Source: Melampsora larici-populina 98AG31 | Taxonomy: Eukaryota; Basidiomycota; Pucciniomycetes; Pucciniales; Melampsoraceae | DNA: 64,000 nucleotides | Reading direction: 5' to 3' | NCBI RefSeq assembly: GCF_000204055.1 | Contig: NW_006768806.1 | Span: 487,738-551,737 of the forward strand | In this document: positions 36,052 through 46,704 of the stretch, piece by piece | Layout: every line of letters starts with the position of its first letter | How positions within the stretch are numbered: position 1 is the stretch's first letter | Notes under the pieces: model-generated | Database searches by the model: none | The model's input: only the letters and a program-made list of their open reading frames with translations | What the model was told of the DNA's origin: nothing | Program-made: the position numbers and the translations under genes

Positions 36052-36300
36052 GTCGGAACTGCGGACCTTCGTGTCGAGATTGTATATGTCAAGTGGAGAG
36101 GTAGTCATATGTTGTTCAGGTTTTAAATCGTAAATTAGATCGGATCGTAAGGTGTTTGCATGGTTGGGTTGTGAAGCTCACACTTGAATTTGTAATACAA
36201 TTGATGTCCAGGTCTACAATCGAACTTGCATGTCTATGCAAGTTACAGTTGAGTCGTTAGACAATTTGAGAGAGAGATGAGGATAGGCTGAGCTGGTGGC

Positions 36301-36697
36301 TGAGCTACATACAGGGAGGTTGAACTTGAAGCAGAATCCAAGTCCCCCAGAGCGATCTGAGAGGCTCTCAGATCGCTCTGAAAGGCTCTCAGAGCACTCA
36401 GATCGCTCTGAGAGGCTCTCAGATCGCTCTGAGTGATCTGAGTGCTCTGCGTTGTGACTTAAACCTCATGGTGTAGTTTTGGATGAAATAAATGTGAAAT
36501 ATAAGTGCATACTACCTTGTGTATTGCTAAAAAAAAAGTGAGCAAGTGTTTGACTTGCTAAAAAAATGACTTGTAGTGTCCTGAAGTAGTGCACCAGATC
36601 ATCTGAGCTGCGCTGGGGCCAAAATCCGGCTTTCAGTCGATTATGTTACACGTTCTACTTTCGACTTACATGTCACTTGTTGCAGGTGACACAGGTG
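36301..36697 (-). repeat. Right terminal inverted repeat of the 9-kb KDZ element
   Basis: 397 bp, inverted relative to the left arm and nearly identical in the outer 245 bp. The subterminal GAGCGATCTGAGAG cluster is arranged slightly differently (36351-36448), with one extra unit order change. It ends CACAGGTG immediately before the CAAGAAAC target duplication. Confidence 0.9.
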
Positions 36698-37494
36698 CAA
36701 GAAACTACTGGACACGCCGGAAGCTTTTCCTTACATCGCCGATTTTATCTTAAAAACCAAATGTTTCTCTCATTTTCATTCTTATACAAAGGACCAAAAC
36801 CAACGGAAACAGCCGCAGGACCTGGGAAGGCGTTGTCAAAAAGAATAGTTGTCTCACGGATAGATATCCGATTCATCACCATCTGTTAAATCCCAATATA
36901 GGGTCCGAATGAAATTCATTCGAAGCAGAACCAAGAAATTCGTGACGACTTGTCCAATCCCAGAAAAGGGTTTGGGTGTATCAACACTCAAGGCAGACTG
37001 TACACATGCATAGCTCAACACCAACTTGTGTGGTTAACGTCCAGAATTTCGGTACGGTTTCATCACTGTTCCTCACGCCCAAAAAGCACTCTCTTCCTCC
37101 CCCGTGACTCCGGTTGACGCTAGGATAGGGGGTTGGAGAGGAGGATCAAATGCCTGCTCAGCTCTGTGGAGTCCCCCAAGAAGTTTGAGTCTATATGACT
37201 CTGTACTTACGCTGAATTCCTAACGGGCGTGCTTGCACAAAGGCGTTTACAGAGGATCACCGCTTTCCTTTGGGTGTGCTAAATGCATAAAGGTGATTTT
37301 CCAAAATAAAGAAGATGAAAATCTTCATTCATATTAGAAAAACAAAGTTTTTTCATAACTCGAGCAACTTATTCAAACAAAAGACAACAATTTCCCAGTC
37401 TTGATAAATGGCCGTCTTCCATAAGGTTGTAATATCCTATCATATTGTAACATGTTTAGATAGTGTTTTATGCAAAAATGCGATTATGCACTTT

Positions 37495-37515
37495 AAAAAA
37501 AAAAAAAAAAAAAAA
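37495..37515 (+). repeat. A21 tract, possible LINE tail
   Basis: Twenty-one consecutive A bases, about 630 bp downstream of the end of the second LINE frame and on the same strand. LINE insertions often end in A-rich tails, so this may mark its 3' end. No target duplication was identified. Confidence 0.4.
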
Positions 37516-37705
37516 GTGATAAACAAACAAACAACCCTTACGTTGATCGATTCCTCACATCCACTTCTATACTCCATTACCACACTCCTGACTCACTTAC
37601 CACTTTGATCAACCTCTCTCCCATTAACAGCCTCGGTGATCAATCCATCCAAAAAGCTTGTGAAAAACTTTTAACCCCACAACTTTTCACGAGCTCAACA
37701 GTACC

Positions 37706-38206
37706 ATGGCTTTATCGTGAGTAGATAGATTGTCTCATATACTCTATACCTGATAATCTTATCAATAACTTTTATCATCTTCATCATGAACAACACTTTA
37801 CTCAAGTTCTTATCACTTTTCAATTGTTCAATCTTTAGTTTCTTATATATGTAAATCAAATCACCAACAACCTATCACCTATCAATCAATCAACTCTCAT
37901 ATGGTGATTCATCCATTAATTAAAATCACTCCAATACAATATGAACCCTCAATTAATTCATTCCATAAAATAACATCAACATCAACATCATCAAGATCAA
38001 CTCCATCACTATTACCTTCATCACCATTACCTTCATCACCATTACCTACATGTCCAACAACAACATTCATCAAATTGACTGATTCAACAAACTCAAAATC
38101 ACAATTGATTCATAAAACTCAAGATGAAAAAGAAGAGCTGAATGGGTTCAAAACTGATCAAGATTTCATCAATCATATTATTCATGCTGATGATCATAAT
38201 CAATGA
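37706..38206 (+). CDS. Weak gene candidate, Ser/Thr/Pro-rich
   Basis: ATG at 37706 starts a short exon (MALS) with a good GTGAGT donor. An ATG at 37901 opens a 101-codon frame rich in Ser, Thr and Pro, with repeats of SSPLP, ending in an acidic segment (TQDEKEEL). The two cannot be joined in frame with the acceptors I can see, so the structure is unresolved. No recognisable domain. Confidence 0.2.
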
Positions 38207-39309
38207 GAACTGTTTCTTATTTTGGACAGGGATCTGATCCATTCTAGATTCACTTGTACATCCTTGCTCACCTTCTCTTAAGTCTTAATCATCTTTGCAT
38301 TTATTTCTTTTCTTTTGTTTACCTTTTTTTGGTAGATTGGTTGATAAGTGTAAACCTGATGAACATTGTAGGGCTTTATAGAGAACCAAACCAAATTAAG
38401 TCATGCATCATCACCATTGCTTCTTTTTGATGTTTTTCCTAAACAGAGTTCTTTTCTTTCAACTGGACTCAAAACTTTGAAGCTTCAAAAAGTTGATCAA
38501 ATATTATTCATTTCAATGATCAAAAAATCATATGATTATAACAAAACCTCAAAAATATCTCAAATCAATTCATCAAAACTACATAGATTTTTGATTAAAT
38601 GGGATAAACTTGAAATCAAAGATCAATCATCTTCTAGTAGTTTGCTTGAGATTTCATTAAACCTTCAAAGGTTTATGAAACATATGTATATGTATAATTG
38701 TATTGTGGAGAATATAATATTTTATTGTTCTGTCCTTTTATATTATCTTATTTGCATAGTTGCAAGTTTTCTGAATGTGATTGTAGTTTGTCCAGTACTT
38801 CATGTGATAAATATACATGTGTTATATCACTTGTTGATAATTGAAGACAGATCTCCAGCTGCTTAACATCAGTTCTAGAACTGGAAAAGCTAGCCTGATC
38901 CAGAGCAATTTGGCTTTGAGTGACAGATGTCTTTTTGGTTGATACTTGGGGTTTCCACTGTTCTGAAGCAGTTGAAAAACCGTTTCTCAAAAATATGGGT
39001 TTGACCTGGTCAAGTTCTTTTTGTTAAGTGTGTCCTGGATCCTAACCAGCTAAAATTATGTTAGATGGCTTTGAATTGAAATGATCATACAAGTCCATAA
39101 TTTGTTGATGGAGAGCATCAAAGAGTACCTCATAAGTTCAAACTGTACTGCATAGGAAGTTTTCAGAATGGAGTATCTACCATACTGAGCAATTAAAAGG
39201 AAGCCACCGGAAGATTTGGGAGGATCAATTTTCATCCTCAGCTGTACTGTTAAACTAGCTCCATACGGATCTTCCAGTATAGGCAGCTCATGCATATCCC
39301 CCTCCCAAA

Positions 39310-39424
39310 CTGAATTTGAAGTCAATCTGAAGTTGGACTTGAATTGAATCTGAATTGGATTTGAATTGAATTGAGGTGAATCGTACTCACTGGCCTGCCA
39401 GTGTCTAGTAAAATGTCACTGTGT
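39310..39424 (-). repeat. Dispersed repeat with near-palindrome (copy 2, inverted)
   Basis: Reverse-complement match to 25022-25140: TTGAATTGAA-type repeats, then CGTACTCACTGGCCTGCCAGTG, then CTAGTAAAATGTCACTGTG. Similarity stops on both sides shortly after. Confidence 0.6.
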
Positions 39425-42052
39425 ATGCAGTTTTATTTCCAGTTGTTCTTTTCTTTTTTAGTTTTTCTTCTTTTCATGTTTTCCAACCTATGTCATCTTT
39501 CCTTTTCTTAAGCACATTGTGTCTAGTGCAAAGGCTCAATAGTCCATCACACAAGAAAGTTCAGAAGAAGGTGTAGGATTGGTAGATTTACTTTAAACAC
39601 ACATAGTTAGTTAGTGCAATATGTGAAATCAAAAGCACTTAAAAAAATAAAAAAAATAAAATAAAATGTAGGACAGCAGTTCACAAGAGTAATCAAGAGG
39701 GAAATAGCAGAATATAGACCAGATCTGTGGATACTAACTGTAAAAGGGCTTTTGGAGGTTGACATGGACGTATTGATTGGTTTATACAGCTTTGTCAACT
39801 TGATTGGTTATTCTAAAGGATGAGGAATGAAAGAAATAAGACAAAAGCAAGGGTTTATATACCCATCAGAACAAGAAGAAAGCGCACAGCAACATAATAA
39901 TAAACAATAAGGAGGCTAATGTGAACCAACATCTGAAGCGCACCGCTTCAATCCGCTTTCCGGTGTTTTTTTTGCAGCAGGACAATATTCCGCTTCAAAG
40001 GCAACCCACTATCGATCCACTGTGAAAGATCACCCGCTACATAGCTTGTGTAGCACAGCAGCTCTGATAGCCGCTCTTGCTCCACTATGACAAATTCCAA
40101 GCAAAGGAAGCGGTCCAAGGCGGTAATTATTCACAATTTTTTTTCAAGTATTCACAATGCAACATAAGGGTATGTACAAGTTTGACAAAAAGAAAGAATC
40201 AAACTAAAGGGAATATAAATGAGTGACTTGAAATTTTAAGACACAACAAAACAGTAAGAAAGAAAGCAGAACATTGGGAAAAAGAAAAAAAAAGTAGAAT
40301 CATGATTTATAACCATGTACTACAAAACCACAAAAGTTGATAAGCAATCAAATAGAATAAGAAATAAGAAACAGGAAGAAAAAGTGAAATAAGAGAGACC
40401 AACCCCAAGCCTAAGGAGTGACAAAGGATAATAAGCAATGAGAAAAACAAGGACGAGTATGTATAAAAAGATTCAAGAAAAAAAAAACAAAAGATAAGAC
40501 TAATAAAACAAAAGGAAAACATTTGAATTGACTTCATTTTTGTGTGTGGCTTGCAAATGAGGAATCTATCCCACAAGGACGGTAATGAACCTGATGATGA
40601 GTTCTATGTTGGTGTCAAGACAGTTGCAACATTATTGCTATCTCAACCTGATCTTTCCAAAGATATTTGAGACACCATCATGTCAGGATACATCACCAAG
40701 CCTTTCTGTCAAGATCTTTGCAAGTATTACCTCTGAGGGAAGATAGCACAGAAGAAGATGGTGTTTGATTCATTGATGGACACCTAGTGATCCCAAACAA
40801 CAAAACTCTCTGAGCCAATCTTATACTCAAGTCTCACTGTTGCTTAGGTCACCTGGGGTTTAAGAAAACAATCAGCAGCCTCCACAAGGATTAACCAACC
40901 ATAAATATATCTTAAGATGTGTTTCCTGGATTTTTTTCACATTTTTTCATGTTTTTGATTTTTGCACAGTGAAAGGCCGCGCCTGTTCTTCACAAACATG
41001 CGCCAGGCCAGGCCCCCATCCTGAGTGAAGGAGCTTTGTTAAGCTTTTAGGGCTTCTTCTCAGCTCCACTAAGTCCCCCTGGGCTTTACAAACCAAACCG
41101 TACCTCATGGCTGGTTCTCTCAAGGTATTTTACAGTGATTTAAGAAACCCTTACCATAATTCTTGTCCACAAAACTCTAGTGAATTTGACAAGGAATTTG
41201 TGGCAAGCTTTTTCTGGTAAAATCATGGTACATAAGAGAAAAGTCTTGCTTATTATATGTATATATATGAAGCATGTCTTGTTGTTTATTATAAGCACTC
41301 ATTGGGATGTAAAGATATTCTTGTCACGATTTTTTTTCGGTGCGCTACATATTTCGATCTGGGTTTACCTTTGTCGAGCACTTTTGATTCAAAACGCTTC
41401 AACTCTATGACCAAGATTTTCAAACCTGCTCTGCAATTATGATTTTGTTCATCCTTGAGTAAAGATCGGAAAGAAAGTTTTGATTGGGAGGATGTCATTT
41501 CAAGGAGTTGTGAAAGGAAAGAACTCCTATCAAAAAGTTGGTCAACAAAGGTAAACAAGTTTGAAGTACATACTGTCGTTCCCAAAATGCTTGCCACATC
41601 GACTATTTTTCAATCGAGCAAAATCGTTTGAACTTTTGAATAACAAGGCAAATTCAAAATCGATCAATAAATATTTTGAAAAGAAAGACAAACCACATTT
41701 GTATTTCAATGACAATCCAAAATTGATGGAATCTTTGAATAACAAGATAAATTACAAGTTCTTTTGTAAGATAAATGATCAATCGATCATTTTTCAACAC
41801 GATTTTCAGCAAAACTTTTTACTCGACACAAGATCAAAGGTGAAGTCAAAGAGCCCATAACCAACAATTGAGCAAACAAATTCATTTCTATTCAAGTGTT
41901 TATTGCGAAGTTAAAAACTCTTTAGGACGATAATCAAAAATCAAAAATTGTATCACAAAGACTCAAGATTTGATACCATTCTTAATGATTTTAAGTGTAA
42001 GTGAAAAAAACCACGGTTCTTGGGAGTTTTGAGCACAGGGAATCGAATCTGT

Positions 42053-42319
42053 TCAGTGGTTTGGAGTTGACTGGATCAAATGAGATATGGAGGTTTGTTG
42101 GAACCAGGAAGTGCTGCTTTGATGGCGGTCCTGAAAAGCTTGTTCGCAATTTTCTTTTTCTAAATCTTTGTATGTCATAATCTCTGGCGTAGTACATGAG
42201 ATCAAAAGCTGTACCTGGTTTGAGACCGTATTTGACGAGATGCTTGGAATTGATGAAGTGATGATGTGGATGATGAGTGGGAAGAGGAAGAGGGCGAGGA
42301 AAAGAGGAAAAATTCCCAT
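42053..42319 (-). CDS. Candidate small secreted protein, 88 residues
   Basis: ATG at 42319 starts MGIFPLFLALFLFPLIIHII, a strongly hydrophobic signal-peptide-like segment, then a short mature part with two cysteines (LLISCTTPEI, LEKENCEQAF). No homologous family comes to mind. An alternative is that the frame is one exon of a longer gene: a possible donor (CAG-GTACAG) lies near 42213. Its start is only about 50 bp from the left edge of the KDZ-type locus, so its promoter may be displaced or supplied by that insertion. Confidence 0.4.
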   Translation of the reverse strand: MGIFPLFLALFLFPLIIHIITSSIPSISSNTVSNQVQLLISCTTPEIMTYKDLEKENCEQAFQDRHQSSTSWFQQTSISHLIQSTPNH

Positions 42320-42579
42320 GTTGGGGTCTCCAAAAAGAGGGTTCCCTCTCTCTCTTTCAAGGCTATGGAATCTTGTGACAGCGGTAGACTACAGGATCCG
42401 GGGATTGCCTGGGAATTCTCTGAGACCCTGAGAATTTGAAAATGACCCCTCATAAGCCATGAACGTATGGGTCAACATGCCTTGCCGTTCCAACTTTTGG
42501 ACATATACTTTATGCAATTTGGACATATATCTAGGTGCGTGATTCTTCCACGGATGCCTTGTCACATGGTTGACACCGC

Positions 42580-42679
42580 NNNNNNNNNNNNNNNNNNNNN
42601 NNNNNNNNNNNNNNNNNNNNNNNNNNNNNNNNNNNNNNNNNNNNNNNNNNNNNNNNNNNNNNNNNNNNNNNNNNNNNNN
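42580..42679. other. Assembly gap, 100 N, flanked by duplicated sequence
   Basis: Exactly 100 N. The 46-47 bp before it (TAGGTGCGTGATTCTTCCAC ... GACACCGC) reappear right after it with one base extra. The gap is therefore probably a tandem repeat that the assembler could not close, or a scaffold join with overlapping ends. Confidence 0.95.
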
Positions 42680-42833
42680 ACACTGTGCAATTAGGTGCGT
42701 GATTCTTCCACGGATGCCTTGTCACATGGTTGGACACCGCAGTGACAAACACGACCCCCTGTGACAGACCCGACCAGCCTCCTACTCCGTTTTGGTTAAG
42801 TACACCAATCCCTCCAAACGAACTCACCAAACG

Positions 42834-45052
42834 ATGCTTCTCATCGACTTCGTAGCGCAATTGTCGACCACAAGTGCTCATCTCAGCACGACCCTCACCG
42901 TCACGGACTTCGTACGATTCATCACCTTAGCGTCCGAAGTTCACCATAATGCTGGAATTGCGATGCGTCTCACACCCCATCGACCAACGGTGTTACCTTT
43001 CCTCACAAGCGCTCTCTCTCCCACCTTTCCCAACCACCTCATCATCGATCTCTGGACGTTAACTTTCCCTCTGTTACCCTGGACCCGCCTGGATCCAAAA
43101 GCTGCCATCCGCTTGTTGGGTCTCCAATTCAAGTTACCCAAACGTTTCTTACGCCCACCAGTATCTCAATGTGTTATCTGTCCAAATTCACCTAATTTAC
43201 ATGTCCACACCCGCCTAAATGGGTACCTTTACGACACGGATGGTCTGCACTCCGTTCAGACGGTCATCCTCGATTGCCCAGGTGGGTGAACCTCTCGAAT
43301 TACTAATGTCCTTAATTTCCTCTAACCAATATCTAACTCGAATGCTACTATTCCAGGCTGTGGAGCATCATACCGCCCTAGCTATTACACGACCGCCAAA
43401 ACGCGACACTATTATACCTTGGCCATGGGGCGTGATGTCGACATCCTGCACGTTCACTGTCACTACTACATCACTAACCGATTGGGCCACCTATTCCGTG
43501 TAATACAAATGCTGGCTCAGTATGTCAATATGTTCGTATGGAACCATAGCAATGTTTGTTTGCTGATGACCTCACCTCCCAAAGTGTCTCGCACTTCAAC
43601 CTGACGAACTGGTACAACGAAATTTATATTGAAGACTTGGTTGATGTCCCAAATTTCGACGAGGTATATACGCCGGCCATGTCAGAGGCCGTTTGCCTAG
43701 ACGCACTCAAACTACGAGATCTCCTCGCTCACGAAGATCACAGAGGCAAACAATTGCTCCTTCCGGCCACTGGAACCGATGACCTTCGGTTTGACGAGGC
43801 CATTGCCTCTCATCTCGACCGGCTTGATGTGGAAGGAACGTCCTTTAGAGATCATTATTGCAGCAGCTGCGTTCGGGTCAAATCAGGAGGTGTTGATCCT
43901 GACACCGGCGAGGAAAGATTTTATGGTACTGTACAGTTTTTTATATAGATTGGATTTGGCTAACATCGTGGCAAACCTTCCAGGCATTAGAGCAGTGGTC
44001 ACTGATGGTCTGACCATCGGCCACTGGCGTTGCAGTGCAACGACAGATCAGCTCGAGGAGATAGCTAGAGATTCTGGACAACCACCGCCTGAAGGGCCAT
44101 GCACCAATTGCTTGGACAATATAAACGATCGTTTTTGTCCAATTCACCAGTCACTTCTCGGAAGTCGATGTCACGTACAACCGTGCCAAAGAAACAATAT
44201 GCCAGATTCAAAAACCTGTGACCAGACGGCCCACATAGAAGCGTGGGCCAAGTTCACCGAGCGCGTGAAATCCAATTTTTCCCTAACAGCCATCCTCAAT
44301 CGACCTGGCTCTAATCTGCCGTCCGATCCCACGGTTCACCTGGATGCCGAAACGGGCGAATTTAACAATCTGGAAGGCTTGCGACAGGCTGACGAGGCCA
44401 ACCGTTTCCACGAGCGCGGCCGTGATGGAGGCGAATCAAAATCACATGGCAAACTCGTAGTTTCGAGGTGCCGCACACACAATGACCAACTGGTTGTTGG
44501 CTGTTGTGGAATTGTTTTAGCCAGAACCACCTTCTATCACTCCGAATCAGTGAGTGCTGTTAAGGTGCGTCCCAAACATGATCTGATGTTGTATGGCTTT
44601 GATATTAACGTCCTTGTCCCTGCCTCAACCAGTGTTTTTTGGAAGATACTTTTCCTCAAGGTATGCCTGAAGTAGTCTTTTACGACAACGCATGTCGTCT
44701 AACCGAACACATCTACCACGGAAATGGTGATTCAAGACTATTTCAAGGTACTGTGATACCTGTGGATCCTTTCCACCATCGCTCTCATGCGGAGAGTGAT
44801 GAATTTTGCAAGATGTTCACGGACCCAAAGCTCTTCCCTGATATACAAGAGGATGGAAGATGGGTTTTCAATGCCTCGGCGGCAGAACTCACGAATATCT
44901 GGTACGGTGGATTCGCGTCAATGTGTCGTAATATGCATTCACTCCGGTACAACTTTTTTTTGGAACAGATGGTCCACTTGAGGAATGTTTGGTTCACCAA
45001 AAAGTTGAACAAGCGCAAAGGAATGGAGTTCATGGGTAATGGATATATGTAG
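42834..45052 (+). CDS. KDZ-family transposase-like protein with CxC5/CxC6-type clusters
   Basis: Exons 42834-43281, 43357-43499, 43550-43925, 43984-44564 and 44633-45052 give 655 residues with no stop. The N-terminal cluster has CVIC, DCPGCGASYRPSYY and HVHCHYYIT (CxC5-like). The middle part has AVVTDGLTIGHWRC, then NCLDNINDRFCPIH, SRCHVQPC and CDQTAHIEAW (CxC6-like). The catalytic-looking end has VVFYDNACRL, PVDPFHHRSH, SDEFC, WVFNASAAELTNIW and RYNFFLEQM. These modules occur together in KDZ-associated fungal transposon proteins. It is a different clade from the transposase at 32361-36051. Spliced by eye; no frame damage seen, so the gene may still be functional. Confidence 0.78.
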
Positions 45053-45461
45053 CTAGCTAAGCTCTGTATAGCCTTTGATCTCTCAACCTTGTAACTTGAA
45101 TTATACTCGTGTCTTCTTACTTCTTACGTGAATGCTACCAAGATATGGTTTGTTTGTTTAAAATAAGTACCACATTACCTATGAAATAAATCAAGTCAGA
45201 CAGACAAGCGATATGAAATGTATATGTGAAGTGCATCACAACTACCTCGAGAGGAGCAGTATGTATATGTTGTGTCATATGAAGTAACATATCATGCGCG
45301 AAAATTTTGATCTAATCAAATCTATAAACCAATAACGTGGAGATACAATTGCAATACTTGAAATGAATGGCAAGTAAATACAAGTACAACATTTAACTGT
45401 AAAAGTTGGACAAATTTCTTTCAACACGGTCAAGGTTTCGAGAGGAGGGAGGGACCAGCAT

Positions 45462-46320
45462 TTAGGACCCAACGATGCCATATTCAAGGACCTAACGTTC
45501 GAAAGAAAGATAGTCAGCAAGAGGTGAACATCGCTTGTGATTTTCATACATACGCACTTGGACAATCAACTGATTAGATACCAAGTCTTTCGAATCGACG
45601 GTGCCCACGAACCACATCAATGTATTTATTTCGATATCTCCCATCTCGGATAAACCAGGAGAAAAATACCCAAAGCAATAAGTAATCGGAAAGTGCAATG
45701 CTTTTCTGTCCTGGATAAAGATAAAGATAAAAGCAGGCCATTGAGTTGATTAGGCCACCCCACCCAGATGCAACTAAACAACTTACTTCCGGATTGAAGA
45801 TCTCATGTTCCGCTTGAACTGTAAGCTGCCATTCACCATCCTCATTGACATTGTCAAACGCGACCTTCTGTACCTTGCCGATAGAGCTGATCATTGCTTT
45901 ACCTGCAAGTTCGACTGGTTCAGGAGGAATCGTCGCAACCAAACTCTGCGTGATGCTGCTGTGCTTAATAAAAGCAGCACCGTCGTCGAGATCTACCCCG
46001 ACAGCACCATGGATGTGATACGTCTGATGACGGGTGAGCGCGTCATCAGCCATTACGTATCCGTATGCTGTGAGTGGGCTGAGGACGGGCTGGCCTTCTG
46101 GCCCTTTGAACACTATATGTGTTTCGGACTTGTGCCAGGCAACACCGCCAGGCGGCAAGCGCAGTAGAGTGGCCTGTAGAAGGGAAAATAAAGAAAGAGG
46201 TGGTACGAAAGTCAGGAAAGATACGATAAGACATTAACAAGGAGAGATAAGTCCTCATACATCGCTGGTTGTAGTTAGAATGGCCGACAGTGAGGCAGTC
46301 TGGCGTGGTCGAGGTGGCAT
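45462..46320 (-). CDS. KDZ-locus companion protein, 209 residues, unknown
   Basis: Exons 46320-46261, 46173-45787, 45710-45558 and 45491-45462 join cleanly (all phase 0) to 209 residues. It starts MPPRPRQTASLSAILTTTS, then WHKSETHIVFKGPEG, LTAYGYVMADDALTRH, HGAVGVDLDDGAAF, and a C-terminal half with FPITYCFGYFSPGLSEMGD. The frequent short hydrophobic and polar alternation suggests a mainly beta-strand fold. No signal peptide, no membrane segment, no known motif. It is convergent with the transposase gene and lies just downstream of the larger companion gene on the same strand, so it is most likely an element accessory gene. I do not recognise a family. Confidence 0.6.
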
Positions 46321-46704
46321 GATGATTGATGGCAGCTGTGCTCTATCAATTTGTGAGAGTCAACGATTTAGGTGATTTATATCAATCCCCTAATTGCAGG
46401 TTGCGACTCGATGGATCAATAAACAGTGCCAGGGTTCAAGGGGTTCACGTGGTAGTGTAGACGACCACATCATCAGGTGAGTGTCAGGGTCGGGCGAAGG
46501 GTGTTGAGACGAGGCGCGGGAAAGTCCTGCGCTGGTGCCATGCCATGCTCACCTGTTGGTGAGGAAGGCAGCTGACGCAACACAAACTCGATGCTTCTAA
46601 TTGGACCCTGCTTTTCATTTCACGCCCACACTTATGTATTAACAATCATTAATGAGTAATTACAGAAGAAAAAAAAAACAGTCTTATCCCTATCGTCTTT
46701 GTTC

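Larger units (their letters stand above)
27670..36697 (+). mobile_element. KDZ-superfamily DNA transposon, 9,028 bp, probably young
   Basis: Inverted ends start CACCTGTGTCACC and run nearly identical for about 395 bp. The exact 8-bp repeat CAAGAAAC flanks the element (27662-27669 and 36698-36705). Deleting the element and one repeat restores the LINE frame (SKKLLDTPEAFPY). It carries a KDZ transposase gene with a CxC1 cluster (plus strand) and a divergently transcribed HMG-box-like gene. Subterminal GAGCGATCTGAGAG repeats are present on both arms. Eight-base duplications and KDZ transposases fit the Kyakuja-Dileera-Zisupton superfamily. The arms differ by one substitution and one T-run length in the outer 245 bp or so. 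Confidence 0.92.
26152..36862 (+). pseudogene. 5'-truncated LINE with RNase H domain, split by a KDZ element
   Basis: The frame opens just after a TGA at 26148 (RLNKCYSGLATNEVKKL, then KAVLIPRILYGSIVWL, the end of a reverse transcriptase region). After a small palindromic insertion it continues into RNase H: FTDGS, HKTELLGILLAAEL, FCDNQAAL, TPGHKGVELNELADQ, then a C-terminal Cys/His module (LCDKCGIKENTHHFLLFC). It is broken at NDSKK (27669) by the 9-kb KDZ element. It resumes at 36706 as LLDTPEAFPYIADFILKTK, ending near 36862. It is the same family as the LINE at 20050-24993 but a separate, less damaged copy. An A21 tract at 37495-37515 could be its tail. Confidence 0.8.
36863..42052. other. 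Repeat-rich intergenic region, no firm gene
   Basis: Holds an A21 tract (37495-37515), a weak gene candidate at 37706-38206, the second copy of a dispersed repeat (39310-39424), AT-rich filler, and a segment at 39.93-40.13 kb with several ACCGCTTC/GAAGCGGT motifs that may be a decayed MITE. Open frames at 41.2-41.9 kb on both strands lack ATG starts or domains. Confidence 0.45.

Noticed and set aside
38417..38866. 150-codon plus-strand frame after an AG acceptor-like site
   Set aside because: No donor upstream that joins in frame, AT-rich, second half is a hydrophobic random-looking stretch.
39385..39424. Helitron 3' end (hairpin CACTGGCCTGCCAGTG followed by CTAG-T)
   Set aside because: Similarity between the two copies continues about 15 bp past the CTAG, which a Helitron terminus would not do.
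41289..41860. Overlapping frames on both strands near 41.3-41.9 kb
   Set aside because: Frames without supported ATG starts, very AT-rich, no domain; treated as non-coding.
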